Source of the DNA: Bacteroidia bacterium
GTDB taxonomy: Bacteria > Bacteroidota > Bacteroidia > Flavobacteriales > Flavobacteriaceae
Direction: 5' to 3'
Assembly (NCBI GenBank): GCA_030431085.1
Contig: JAUIJW010000133.1
Coordinates: forward strand, 1 to 6,568
DNA: 6,568 bases
The translations under genes were made by a program, and so were the position numbers. Shown in pieces: positions 1 through 6,556 of this stretch. How positions within the stretch are numbered: position 1 is the first letter of the stretch; each line of letters starts with the position of its first letter. Under the pieces are notes generated by a model. It searched no databases, had not been told where the DNA came from, and saw only the letters and a program-made list of their open reading frames with translations.

Positions 1-189
1 TAACATTCTAATTTTAGGAGAACACACACTGTGTACCTTAGCACTATCACCTTGCCTCATTCCTTCAAAAAGAGTGTGAATTACTGTTTTTATATTCTTT
101 TTGTCGATATTATTTAATTTTTGAGCCCTTAAATTGTATCCCACCATAAGTAGTAATACAAGTAAATAGATTGTTTTATTTAGCATCAT
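1..189 (-). CDS. Secreted NTF2/SnoaL-like protein, N-terminal part (runs off left edge)
   Basis: The minus strand is open from an ATG at 187-189 (a second in-frame ATG is at 184-186) to the window edge, giving 63 codons without a stop. Residues 1-23 look like a Sec signal peptide: a short polar start with Lys5, a Leu/Val-rich core (about 7-17), then LRAQ, a cleavage pattern common in Flavobacteriia. The mature part begins with an amphipathic stretch leading to LFEGMRQGDSAKVHSVC (residues 40-56). The pattern F-x-G-x-x-x-G-D-x-x-x-V resembles the first helices of small NTF2/SnoaL-fold proteins, which flavobacteria often carry as secreted 'nuclear transport factor 2 family' proteins of unknown function. 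The start overlaps the last 14 bases of ccsBA, which suggests translational coupling and membership of the same transcript. The family call is inferred from a short segment; the presence of a gene is better supported than its fold. Confidence 0.72.
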   Translation of the reverse strand, partial: MMLNKTIYLLVLLLMVGYNLRAQKLNNIDKKNIKTVIHTLFEGMRQGDSAKVHSVCSPKIRML

Positions 190-3100
190 TTTTAGTATAA
201 AATTTTCTATAAGCCAATACAAAAATTACAAAAATTATAGCCACGACAATATATATAAATTTTGGAATTGGTACCGGATCTCCGGTAGCATAAGAATGTA
301 ATCCTGTTAAATAATAGTTCACTCCAAAAGAAGTCATAATAATAGAAAAGAAAGCTACAACACTAGATACATTGAGCACATACCTATTATTCATTTTAGG
401 AATAAAGTGAAAGTGCAGTACCGCTGCATAAATAATTATGCTAATTAATGCCCATGTTTCTTTGGGGTCCCAAGCCCAATACCGTCCCCATGATTCATTG
501 GCCCATATTCCCCCTAAAAAAGTACCTATAGCCAAAATAAAAACACCTATAGTCATAGACAATTCATTGATATAACTAAGTTCTTTTATTTTAATATTGA
601 TAATAGCTTTATTATTTTCAGTTCTAAAGATCATTAGAAGTAAAGCCATGAGTCCTAATAATGCAGATAAAGCCAAGGGTGCGTAGCTACTGATTATTGT
701 AGCCACATGAATTTTAAGCCAATACGATTTTAATACAGGCATAAGGTTTGTGATCTCAGGGTTTAACCAATCTAAATAACTCACAAACAGCAAAGTACCA
801 GCAAATAATGTAGCCAAAGGTAGTGCAAAATCAGACTTTTTATAAAAAACTATACCAAATAGCATAAGAGACCAAGCAACAAATGTAATCATCTCATAAC
901 CATTACTCCATGGTGCATGATCTGCCACATACCATCGTAAAATTAAATTACCTGTATGCAGTATAAAAGCAATTAACGTTAAAATAACCAAACCATTAAA
1001 TGTATGGTTGATCCATTTTTTAGCTACAAAAATTTTGATAATCACAGTGGTTAAGAGAAGGAGTCCGAATACAAAATAGACTTGAAATAACCAGAAATAC
1101 AAGTTAAGTTGATTATACCATAATTCTGCCTCTATTTTTTCTGGTGAAGGAATAATATCTTGAGCTAGTACCTTTTGATACTTTTTGATGTAAGCCAATC
1201 TGTTTTCCGCTTCTGTATAAGCTCCAGTTTTTTTTGCCGAAGCGATATCCATAAAATACAACGGTACAATGCCTCTTGCAAAATGAGCATCTTCATCACT
1301 AAAATTTGTAAAATCATGGTTAAAACTGTACCAAGTTTTTGTGGTATCTCCTTTTAAAGGGAAAATTTTAAGATAATTACCGGCCAATACATTATAAAGT
1401 ATGTTAAAACGTTCATCAACGGTGATAATTTCTTTATCGAATTCACTACGTTCTGCAGGTTTTTTAGCATTAGCTTCTTTAACAGCTTTTTCTAAAATAT
1501 AGTTACCATCTGATTTTATAAATTCATTAAACGATGCTAAACCACTGCTGTTGGTACGTATGTCCTGAAACAACTCCCCTCCTTTTCGTTTATCTATTTT
1601 AATTAAGGGAATTTTAGACCAAGTAGCAGGATCTGCATGAATAGCCAAAAATACTTGGTTAGCATCTAGTCTATAACTATTTGACTTATAATAGTTTTTT
1701 CTAGATACTTTTCTTAAAAACTCCGAAGCCAAAGAATTTATAGGTTTAATTCTACCATCGAGATCTTGAACCAGTAGTCTGCCAAACAAGGCTGCATGGG
1801 TTTGGTCTATGATTTGATTTTCAATAATACTATCTAAGGGTTTCTCAACATTATCAGCTAAAACGGGAGTGGCTCCAAGCATAATGAGAAAAATAACTAT
1901 GGTTTGTTGAGACACTTTTAATTTCTTTAGTTTTCGCTGAATTATACTAAATCTTGATCCTCGACCAAACAATGTCCACAGCATACCTAAGCCCATAAGT
2001 AAATATCCTAAATATGAAATAATGGTACCCGGCCTATCATGATTAACAGCAAGTACAGTTCCTTTTTCGTCGGTATCGTATGAGGCTTGAAAAAATCTAT
2101 AGCCTTTATAATCTAACACATGATTCATATAAATTCTAAAAGGCATTTCTTCTTGTTGGTCTATTACCGTTACTTCACTGGCGTATGACGAGGGACTCGT
2201 AGAACCCGGATATCTTTCAAGTTGAAAATCGTTTAACTGCACTTTGAAAGGCGCTGTAATAGGTATGGCACCATAGGCCAATGTTATACTAACATCATTA
2301 ATTGTTTTAGTGTTAGAAATAGGTAAAAAACCATGACGGTACAATACCTCTATATCTTCTGTTTGATTACCTACTGTAACCTCTGCAACTAAAATATCAT
2401 CTTTAGTATCTTTGTTATCTTTAGGTTTTTCAGCACCAGATTTCCAAGTTAATTTTCCACTTTTATGAAAAGCCTTAGGAACAAAAGAAAAATCACCCAT
2501 GCGGTATAAGGTTCTCATTTTTAATGGATGAATTGTATCAGCGGATAATCTTCCTGCTACTTGAGTATCCATACTAAAGGTTTCTATAGGATGTTCTGAT
2601 TGAATGGTTAACTCCCCATCCGATTCAGAAATATTGGCAGCATGTGATGTAGGTTTGTCAAACGCCACAACATGTTGATGCGCCCCAATAGCAGCATTTT
2701 CATTTTTCTTCAAAAACAAATTTTCTTTACCATCACCAGTAGAGACCACCAGATGAAGGATAGGATCTCCTCCTTGATTGTCTTGTAACTCTAAAACAGC
2801 ATCTGCTATAAAGTCTTTATATTTTACACTTATGTTTTTATCAGATAATGAGGTGCGGAGTTCGAATAAATTTGATTGTAAAGGAGAAAAATATTTTTCG
2901 TCTTTAATTTCTATATTTTCTTTACCATCACTGGCGTGTAATTGTATATAGTTTCTATCAGATATAATAATATTAGACGATTGTCCTTCTCTAATGCGCA
3001 TCACCCCTTCATAAGCCAAATACCTGGTAATGGCAGCACCAATAAGAATAACTATAAATGCCAGATGAAATAAAAAAACTGGATATTTTTCTTTTCTATA

Positions 3101-3310
3101 AAGCCTATATTTAAAAATGTTGCCCAAGAAATTGATTGCCAGCAAAAGCATTACAATTTCAAACCAAAGTGCATTATAAATTAATGTTCTGGCCGTTTGT
3201 GTGCCAAAATCATTTTCAATAAATGTAGCAACAGCCATCGCCAAGGCAAAAACAAGTAGTAGAACAACAGATAATTTTGAAGAAAAAAGGAAGCGTATAA
3301 TTTTATTCAT
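176..3310 (-). CDS. ccsBA: Fused ResB-CcsA (CcsBA/NrfI-type) cytochrome c synthase, System II
   Basis: This is a 1044-residue inner-membrane protein that carries heme to the outer face and links it to Cys thiols of apo-cytochromes c. Residues 1-450 are the ResB/CcsB half: membrane segments at about 10-31, 47-66, 76-98 and 429-448 with a large periplasmic domain between the last two. A further hydrophobic segment (about 469-486) leads into a second periplasmic region (about 487-735). The CcsA half follows (about 737-1035, multiple helices) and contains the tryptophan-rich heme-handling WWD motif WGRYWAWDPKETWAL (941-955). By position relative to characterised CcsBA proteins, the likely heme-ligand histidines are His82 (FHLAF), His868 (KIHVA), His966 (VLHFH) and His1005 (GLHSY). 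All are present, so the protein should be active. Its length is in the range of Bacteroidota fusions. It sits downstream of nrfHA, as nrfI does in Wolinella, so supplying these multiheme cytochromes, including the CXXCK site of NrfA, is its likely job; it may also serve other cytochromes. No Shine-Dalgarno is visible before the ATG. Confidence 0.96.
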   Translation of the reverse strand: MNKIIRFLFSSKLSVVLLLVFALAMAVATFIENDFGTQTARTLIYNALWFEIVMLLLAINFLGNIFKYRLYRKEKYPVFLFHLAFIVILIGAAITRYLAYEGVMRIREGQSSNIIISDRNYIQLHASDGKENIEIKDEKYFSPLQSNLFELRTSLSDKNISVKYKDFIADAVLELQDNQGGDPILHLVVSTGDGKENLFLKKNENAAIGAHQHVVAFDKPTSHAANISESDGELTIQSEHPIETFSMDTQVAGRLSADTIHPLKMRTLYRMGDFSFVPKAFHKSGKLTWKSGAEKPKDNKDTKDDILVAEVTVGNQTEDIEVLYRHGFLPISNTKTINDVSITLAYGAIPITAPFKVQLNDFQLERYPGSTSPSSYASEVTVIDQQEEMPFRIYMNHVLDYKGYRFFQASYDTDEKGTVLAVNHDRPGTIISYLGYLLMGLGMLWTLFGRGSRFSIIQRKLKKLKVSQQTIVIFLIMLGATPVLADNVEKPLDSIIENQIIDQTHAALFGRLLVQDLDGRIKPINSLASEFLRKVSRKNYYKSNSYRLDANQVFLAIHADPATWSKIPLIKIDKRKGGELFQDIRTNSSGLASFNEFIKSDGNYILEKAVKEANAKKPAERSEFDKEIITVDERFNILYNVLAGNYLKIFPLKGDTTKTWYSFNHDFTNFSDEDAHFARGIVPLYFMDIASAKKTGAYTEAENRLAYIKKYQKVLAQDIIPSPEKIEAELWYNQLNLYFWLFQVYFVFGLLLLTTVIIKIFVAKKWINHTFNGLVILTLIAFILHTGNLILRWYVADHAPWSNGYEMITFVAWSLMLFGIVFYKKSDFALPLATLFAGTLLFVSYLDWLNPEITNLMPVLKSYWLKIHVATIISSYAPLALSALLGLMALLLMIFRTENNKAIINIKIKELSYINELSMTIGVFILAIGTFLGGIWANESWGRYWAWDPKETWALISIIIYAAVLHFHFIPKMNNRYVLNVSSVVAFFSIIMTSFGVNYYLTGLHSYATGDPVPIPKFIYIVVAIIFVIFVLAYRKFYTKNDAK

Positions 3311-3328
3311 AGTGATGTTTTAGATAAA

Positions 3329-3357
3329 ATAAACCCCATGAAATTCATGAGGTTTAT
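3329..3357 (-). terminator. Stem-loop between nrfA and ccsBA, possible terminator or attenuator
   Basis: An inverted repeat has arms at 3346-3357 and 3329-3340 around a five-base loop. Read as minus-strand RNA all 12 pairs form, one of them a G-U wobble; on the plus strand that pair becomes an A-C mismatch, so the structure favours the minus-strand transcript. The 3' arm runs into a U-rich stretch (GGGGTTTATTTTATC). It begins 22 bases after the stop that ends the shifted nrfA 3' frame (3380) and ends 18 bases before the ccsBA ATG. It probably separates nrfHA mRNA from ccsBA, fully or partly, or protects the nrfHA 3' end. Confidence 0.55.
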
Positions 3358-3365
3358 CAAATATA
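3358..3365 (-). promoter_or_regulatory. Candidate -7 box upstream of ccsBA
   Basis: The minus strand reads TATATTTG, an exact match to the Bacteroidota -7 consensus TAnnTTTG. No TTG lies at the expected -33 distance (the triplet there is TGA), and such an octamer is not rare in AT-rich DNA. A start from this box would fall inside the stem-loop just downstream. It may give ccsBA some independent transcription; weakly supported. Confidence 0.2.
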
Positions 3366-3379
3366 TTTTATAATGGGTA

Positions 3380-3571
3380 TTAGTTCATACTCACAGTCTT
3401 AATTTCCATTTTAGATTCTCTTTCCTTGGCCTCTTCTAACCATTTAGGAATAACATTTTTTTGAAATTCTTTTTTCTCTTCAATCAATTTTTCAATATCT
3501 AAACCTATGAATTTTTGAGCAGCTTCTTTTGTGGAAATATCTGGCATTTCAACAGGTTGATCATATCCTAA
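3380..3571 (-). pseudogene. nrfA: Out-of-frame C-terminal part of nrfA (63 codons plus stop)
   Basis: Reading the minus strand from 3571 gives LGYDQPVEMPDISTKEAAQK, continuing through FIGLDIEKLIEEKKEF and NVIPKWLEEAKERESK to a TAA at 3380-3382. This is the conserved C-terminus of ammonia-forming nitrite reductases: PDISTKE, GLD and VIPxW all occur at the end of E. coli NrfA as I recall it. The segment has no start codon of its own in a useful place and belongs to the gene ending prematurely at 3561. One base (3572) lies between the last good codon of the upstream frame (GCA, 3573-3575) and the first codon here. Compared with E. coli (LLA-T-KGI... versus LLA-LGY...) one codon appears to be reduced to a single base, which fits a two-base deletion better than a one-base insertion. 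The repaired protein would be about 497 residues, a normal length for the family. Confidence 0.9.
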
Positions 3572-4871
3572 CTGCTAATAATCTTGACAACTTAATTCTG
3601 GCCTCTGCTGCGGCATCTAATCCAGAACTTATCACGCGTCCAATTTCTACAGGAGAATGAAATGAACCACCGTGAGAGGCTGCAGCATAATCCCATCTCC
3701 ATTGTGCATGTCTAATATCTGTTAAAATATCTTTCATTTGCACCTCTGTAGCTCCTAAATCCCATGCTTTTTTGGCTTCTATATGCGCTTTTACTAGGGC
3801 ATCTTCTAATTTCAATCTAGATTCAGTAGATTTTTTCTGACGAGTGTATACATTTTCTATCAACTTATTAGCTTCCTGGCGATGGCAAACTTGACATGAA
3901 TTGGCTACATTATTCAATGGAGATTGAATTTTATGATCTGTGAACTTTTGACCACCCTCAGTTTTATAAGGCATGTGGCAGTCTGCACAAGAAACACCTC
4001 TATCTGCATGTACTCCAGTTAAATATACTTCATATCCTGGGTGTTGTGCTTTTAGCATAGGTGCTTTACTTAATTTATGAGTCCAATCACTAAATTCAAT
4101 ATCGTCATAATACTTTTCCATATCATCAGAAGACATTCCATTTTTCCAAGGAAAAACTAAATAAGGTATCCCTTCTTTTCCAGGAATGTTTTTATTAAAA
4201 TAATATTCAACATGGCATTGTGCACAAACTAAAGATCTCATTTCTTGATGAGTAGCTTGGTTAATATCTTTACCCATTTCTTCAAAAGCCTCAATTAAAG
4301 CGGGTCTTGTTACTTGTAAACTCATGTCTTTAGAATCATGGCAGTCTGCACAACCAATTGGGTCCACCACTTCAGAACCTTTATCAGCCCATTTTCCTTT
4401 ATAGAATTCATCCACCCCATGCTCATTCATTAATCTAGGCACGTCTGGGCTTTTACAAGTCCAACAAGTACTAGGCATTGGTCCATCTCCTTTACCTTTT
4501 GGTCCACCAGTACGTAATGTATTTTGTAAATCTTCAACGGCGTAATAATGTCCGCGGCCTTGATTATAATCTTTAGAAAATCCATATCCTGCCCAAAGAA
4601 TAACTAATCTAGGATCTTCTTCTAGAAGGTCAATCATTTTACTACCTCCTTGATAAGATTGAAAGGTAGTATCTAAAGTTTGAATATAAGATTGGTACTC
4701 TTTTGGGAAGTTTTTACCCCAAACTTCATTTCTTGGTTCGTTTTCGCTTATTTCAACCTTAGGTACATAAGCAAATTTAGCTTCACTTTTACGGTTGATA
4801 ACACTCGAAGCTAACATCCCTAAGAGGAAAACGACAACTGCTGTGACTATAAATAAAATCCAATTTTTCAT
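3561..4871 (-). CDS. nrfA: Ammonia-forming cytochrome c nitrite reductase, catalytic subunit NrfA; frame broken near the 3' end
   Basis: NrfA reduces nitrite to ammonium with six electrons in the periplasm. The 436-residue frame begins with a hydrophobic signal or anchor (about 4-25). It has the five heme sites of the family in order: the catalytic CWTCK at 136-140, whose Lys replaces the usual His, then CADCH 174-178, CAQCH 216-220, CADCH 295-299 and CQVCH 326-330. Active-site and calcium-site residues are visible: Arg120 (LRTGGP), Glu222-Tyr223 (HVEYYF), and Lys274, Gln276 and His277 (LKAQHP). IRHAQWRWDYAAASHG (386-401) is also typical. The frame then runs out abruptly: after LSRLLA the last three residues, VRI, do not fit the family, and the true C-terminus continues in another frame (3380-3571). 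Unless the sequence is wrong, the product lacks about 63 residues, including part of the C-terminal helical region that contributes to the dimer in known structures. The start lies 19 bases after the nrfH stop; no Shine-Dalgarno is visible. Identity is certain; functionality is not. Confidence 0.95.
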   Translation of the reverse strand: MKNWILFIVTAVVVFLLGMLASSVINRKSEAKFAYVPKVEISENEPRNEVWGKNFPKEYQSYIQTLDTTFQSYQGGSKMIDLLEEDPRLVILWAGYGFSKDYNQGRGHYYAVEDLQNTLRTGGPKGKGDGPMPSTCWTCKSPDVPRLMNEHGVDEFYKGKWADKGSEVVDPIGCADCHDSKDMSLQVTRPALIEAFEEMGKDINQATHQEMRSLVCAQCHVEYYFNKNIPGKEGIPYLVFPWKNGMSSDDMEKYYDDIEFSDWTHKLSKAPMLKAQHPGYEVYLTGVHADRGVSCADCHMPYKTEGGQKFTDHKIQSPLNNVANSCQVCHRQEANKLIENVYTRQKKSTESRLKLEDALVKAHIEAKKAWDLGATEVQMKDILTDIRHAQWRWDYAAASHGGSFHSPVEIGRVISSGLDAAAEARIKLSRLLAVRI

Positions 4872-4890
4872 ATTGATTAAAGGCTTTAAG

Positions 4891-5484
4891 TTATTTTTTT
4901 ATTTCTTTTTCTAACCATGAAGGAATAATATCTTTACTTACCTTTGATGGTATTGGGGCAATGGTATATTTAGTACTGGATAACCCATGTACTCTACCAT
5001 GTGGTACTTCTCTATGGCAACTCCAACAGGTTCTATCTGTTCTGTTCACCTGATGTTTTTCTATCCAGCTACTATACTTTACATCTGTTACTTGTTGCAT
5101 ATGACATCTTATGCAATTGGCTTGCACTACTTCTGCAGAAGCTTCTTGCATAAAAATAACCTCTGGCTCTTTTCTCGCCGTAAATACAGAGGCGTGATAT
5201 AAACCATCTTTAGCTTTAAAATAATAAGTGTTAAAAATATTATCATGAGGCACATGACAATCGTTACACGAGGCATTTTCTCTATGAGAGCTATGCATCC
5301 AACTGTTATACTCTGAAGTCATCACATGACAGTTAACACATGCTTTAGGGTCATCAGTCATATAAGATACTATCTCAGACTCTTTAGCCAGAAAAAGTGA
5401 TAAACCAACCAAACTTCCTAAAATCACAATAGCTATGGGCAACCATCTTGAATGTTCTGAAGGTAAGATTCTTTTAATAGACAT
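4891..5484 (-). CDS. nrfH: NrfH, NapC/NirT-type tetraheme quinol dehydrogenase, electron donor to NrfA
   Basis: A 197-residue membrane-anchored cytochrome c. One transmembrane helix at about 14-33 anchors it in the inner membrane; the rest faces the periplasm. It carries four heme-binding sites: CVNCH 49-53, CNDCH 73-77, CIRCH 124-128 and CWSCH 153-157. The first is followed by Val-Met (Met55), like the CXXCHxM arrangement of NrfH, where a Met serves as a ligand of heme 1. In this family NrfH oxidises menaquinol and forms a complex with NrfA; the gene directly precedes nrfA with a 19-base gap, so the two are surely cotranscribed. The ATG at 5482-5484 places the basic stretch MSIKR ahead of the helix, and a promoter box ends 20 bases upstream. 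The C-terminus ends in IIPSWLEKEIKK, which resembles the VIPKWLEEAK segment encoded at the end of nrfA. Nothing is missing or broken. Confidence 0.96.
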   Translation of the reverse strand: MSIKRILPSEHSRWLPIAIVILGSLVGLSLFLAKESEIVSYMTDDPKACVNCHVMTSEYNSWMHSSHRENASCNDCHVPHDNIFNTYYFKAKDGLYHASVFTARKEPEVIFMQEASAEVVQANCIRCHMQQVTDVKYSSWIEKHQVNRTDRTCWSCHREVPHGRVHGLSSTKYTIAPIPSKVSKDIIPSWLEKEIKK

Positions 5485-5504
5485 AAAACTTTAGTTGATA
5501 TTAA

Positions 5505-5534
5505 CAAATATACAATTATTCTAACACATAATAA
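5505..5534 (-). promoter_or_regulatory. Probable promoter of nrfH-nrfA
   Basis: The minus strand has TATATTTG at 5505-5512, an exact match to the Bacteroidota -7 box TAnnTTTG. After a 19-base spacer comes TTA at 5532-5534, one base off the -33 TTG. Transcription would start near 5498, giving a leader of roughly 14 bases before the nrfH ATG. Position and spacing fit well. The partly symmetric GTTGATATTAAC (5494-5505) overlaps the expected start point and could be an operator, but I cannot assign a regulator. Confidence 0.5.
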
Positions 5535-5551
5535 CCTATGGTGTCTAAGCT

Positions 5552-5571
5552 TTTTTATATAGGTATAAAAA
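5552..5571. repeat. AT-only inverted repeat between the divergent genes
   Basis: TTTTTATA (5552-5559) and TATAAAAA (5564-5571) form a perfect 8-base inverted repeat around TAGG. It lies upstream of the nrfH promoter, within the 163-base region shared with the divergent membrane-protein gene. It could be an operator, but a repeat made only of A and T is easily produced by chance in this DNA. Confidence 0.25.
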
Positions 5572-5647
5572 TAGTATTTATTAAAAAGTGTAAACATGAT
5601 AAATGTCAATAAATCTTTATATTGCATGTCAATTTAAATTATGTATT

Positions 5648-6079
5648 ATGACTAATTCAACCAAACCAACCGTATTATTTTGGGTTATAGGTATTGTGGC
5701 ACTCATTTGGAATTTAATGGGTGTTATGGCTTATATAGATCAGGCTTTTATAGCCGATGAAACTATTGCCGCATTACCAGAAGCAGAAAGAGCACTCTAT
5801 GAAAACGTACCCCCATGGGTAACCGCAGCCTTTGCCATAGCAGTCTTTGGTGGGGCCTTGGGATGTATATTACTCCTGTTAAAGAAAAAACTAGCCATTA
5901 ATGTATTTATAGTATCATTTATTGCTATTGTTATTCAAATGATTTATAATTTAGGAATGAGTGGCGCTATGGATGTTTATGGCCCTGGTGCGGTAATTAT
6001 GCCTATAATGGTAATTGTAATAGGTATATTTTTAATCTATTATGCTAAGGCCTGTTACGCTAAAGGCTGGATTTCTTAA
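5648..6079 (+). CDS. Small four-helix membrane protein of unknown function
   Basis: A 143-residue integral membrane protein with four predicted helices at about 8-30, 57-78, 82-101 and 114-133. Between helices 1 and 2 is a roughly 25-residue loop with an acidic stretch (ADETIAALPEAER) followed by NVPPWV. Helix 2 is rich in Gly and Ala and ends in a KKK cluster. No catalytic or metal-binding motif is visible. Similar short proteins in flavobacteria and marine Gammaproteobacteria are often labelled 'sugar transporter' in databases, a label I would not trust. I chose the ATG at 5648 because it gives a compact polar start (MTNSTKPT) before helix 1; an in-frame ATG at 5603 would add 15 residues that look like intergenic sequence. 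The gene is divergent from nrfH and convergent with rlmH, with three bases between the two stop codons. I see no convincing promoter for it. Nothing ties it functionally to nitrite reduction. Confidence 0.8.
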   Translation: MTNSTKPTVLFWVIGIVALIWNLMGVMAYIDQAFIADETIAALPEAERALYENVPPWVTAAFAIAVFGGALGCILLLLKKKLAINVFIVSFIAIVIQMIYNLGMSGAMDVYGPGAVIMPIMVIVIGIFLIYYAKACYAKGWIS

Positions 6080-6082
6080 TTT

Positions 6083-6556
6083 TTACTGATGATGATAAGG
6101 CTCATTGCGTAGTATAGTAAATGCTCTATAAATTTGTTCAACTAGAAATAATCGAATCATTTGATGAGAAAAGGTCATTTTGGACAACGATATTTTTCCT
6201 TTGGCTTGTTGATATACTTGATCTGAAAAGCCATAAGGTCCTCCAATAACCAAAACCATTTGGCGGGTTGCTGCATTCATTCTTTTTTGAAGAAAATTTG
6301 AAAATCCAACAGAATCAAAAGTATTGCCGTTTTCATCTAATAAATACAGCTCATCTATGGGCTGTATTTTTTTTAAAATCAGTTCTCCCTCCTTTTCTTT
6401 CTGTTGCTTTTCAGATAAGTGTTTAGTGCCCTTAAGATCTGGGATAATTTCAAGATTAAATTTCACGTAATGTGATAATCTTTTGGTATACACCTCTATC
6501 AATTTGTTTAAATTTTTGTCATCAGTTTTTCCTATGGCCAATAATTTTATTTTCAT
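6083..6556 (-). CDS. rlmH: RlmH, 23S rRNA (pseudouridine-1915) N3-methyltransferase
   Basis: This cytoplasmic SPOUT-family enzyme methylates pseudouridine 1915 in helix 69 of 23S rRNA on the assembled ribosome. The protein is complete at 157 residues (E. coli RlmH has 155). The start MKIKLLAIGK is typical. The SAM-binding knot shows IGGPYGF at 104-110 (IGGPEG in E. coli), followed by SLSKMTFSHQMIRLFLVEQI (123-142) and YRAF. It ends in NEPYHHQ (151-157), matching the conserved C-terminal Tyr-His that contributes to the active site. AAGG five bases before the ATG (6562-6565) may act as a weak ribosome binding site. It is convergent with the membrane-protein gene, with no obvious terminator between them; its own promoter must lie outside the window. 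It is a housekeeping gene unrelated to the nrf cluster. Confidence 0.97.
   Translation of the reverse strand: MKIKLLAIGKTDDKNLNKLIEVYTKRLSHYVKFNLEIIPDLKGTKHLSEKQQKEKEGELILKKIQPIDELYLLDENGNTFDSVGFSNFLQKRMNAATRQMVLVIGGPYGFSDQVYQQAKGKISLSKMTFSHQMIRLFLVEQIYRAFTILRNEPYHHQ

Noticed and set aside
1175..1357. Open frame on the plus strand inside ccsBA
   Set aside because: Antisense to a conserved coding region, Cys/Ser/Phe-rich composition with no protein-like pattern, and no promoter.
3561..3580. Programmed ribosomal frameshift in nrfA
   Set aside because: No slippery heptamer, no stop codon at the shift point as in prfB, and no frameshifting is known in this family; a +1 shift would also omit a residue seen in homologues.
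4877..4889. TTAAAG-G-CTTTAA inverted repeat between nrfH and nrfA
   Set aside because: The one-base centre is too tight for a hairpin of this length to be stable, and the short AT-rich symmetry is likely chance; terminating there would separate obligate partners.
4987..5202. Open frame on the plus strand inside nrfH
   Set aside because: Antisense shadow of the heme-binding region of nrfH, with no independent support.
5433..5627. Minus-strand open frame overlapping the 5' end of nrfH
   Set aside because: Mostly intergenic sequence in another frame; it runs across the nrfH promoter and has no recognisable motif.
5603..5647. Upstream in-frame start for the four-helix membrane protein
   Set aside because: The 15 extra residues look like intergenic DNA, and the ATG at 5648 gives a normal N-terminus.
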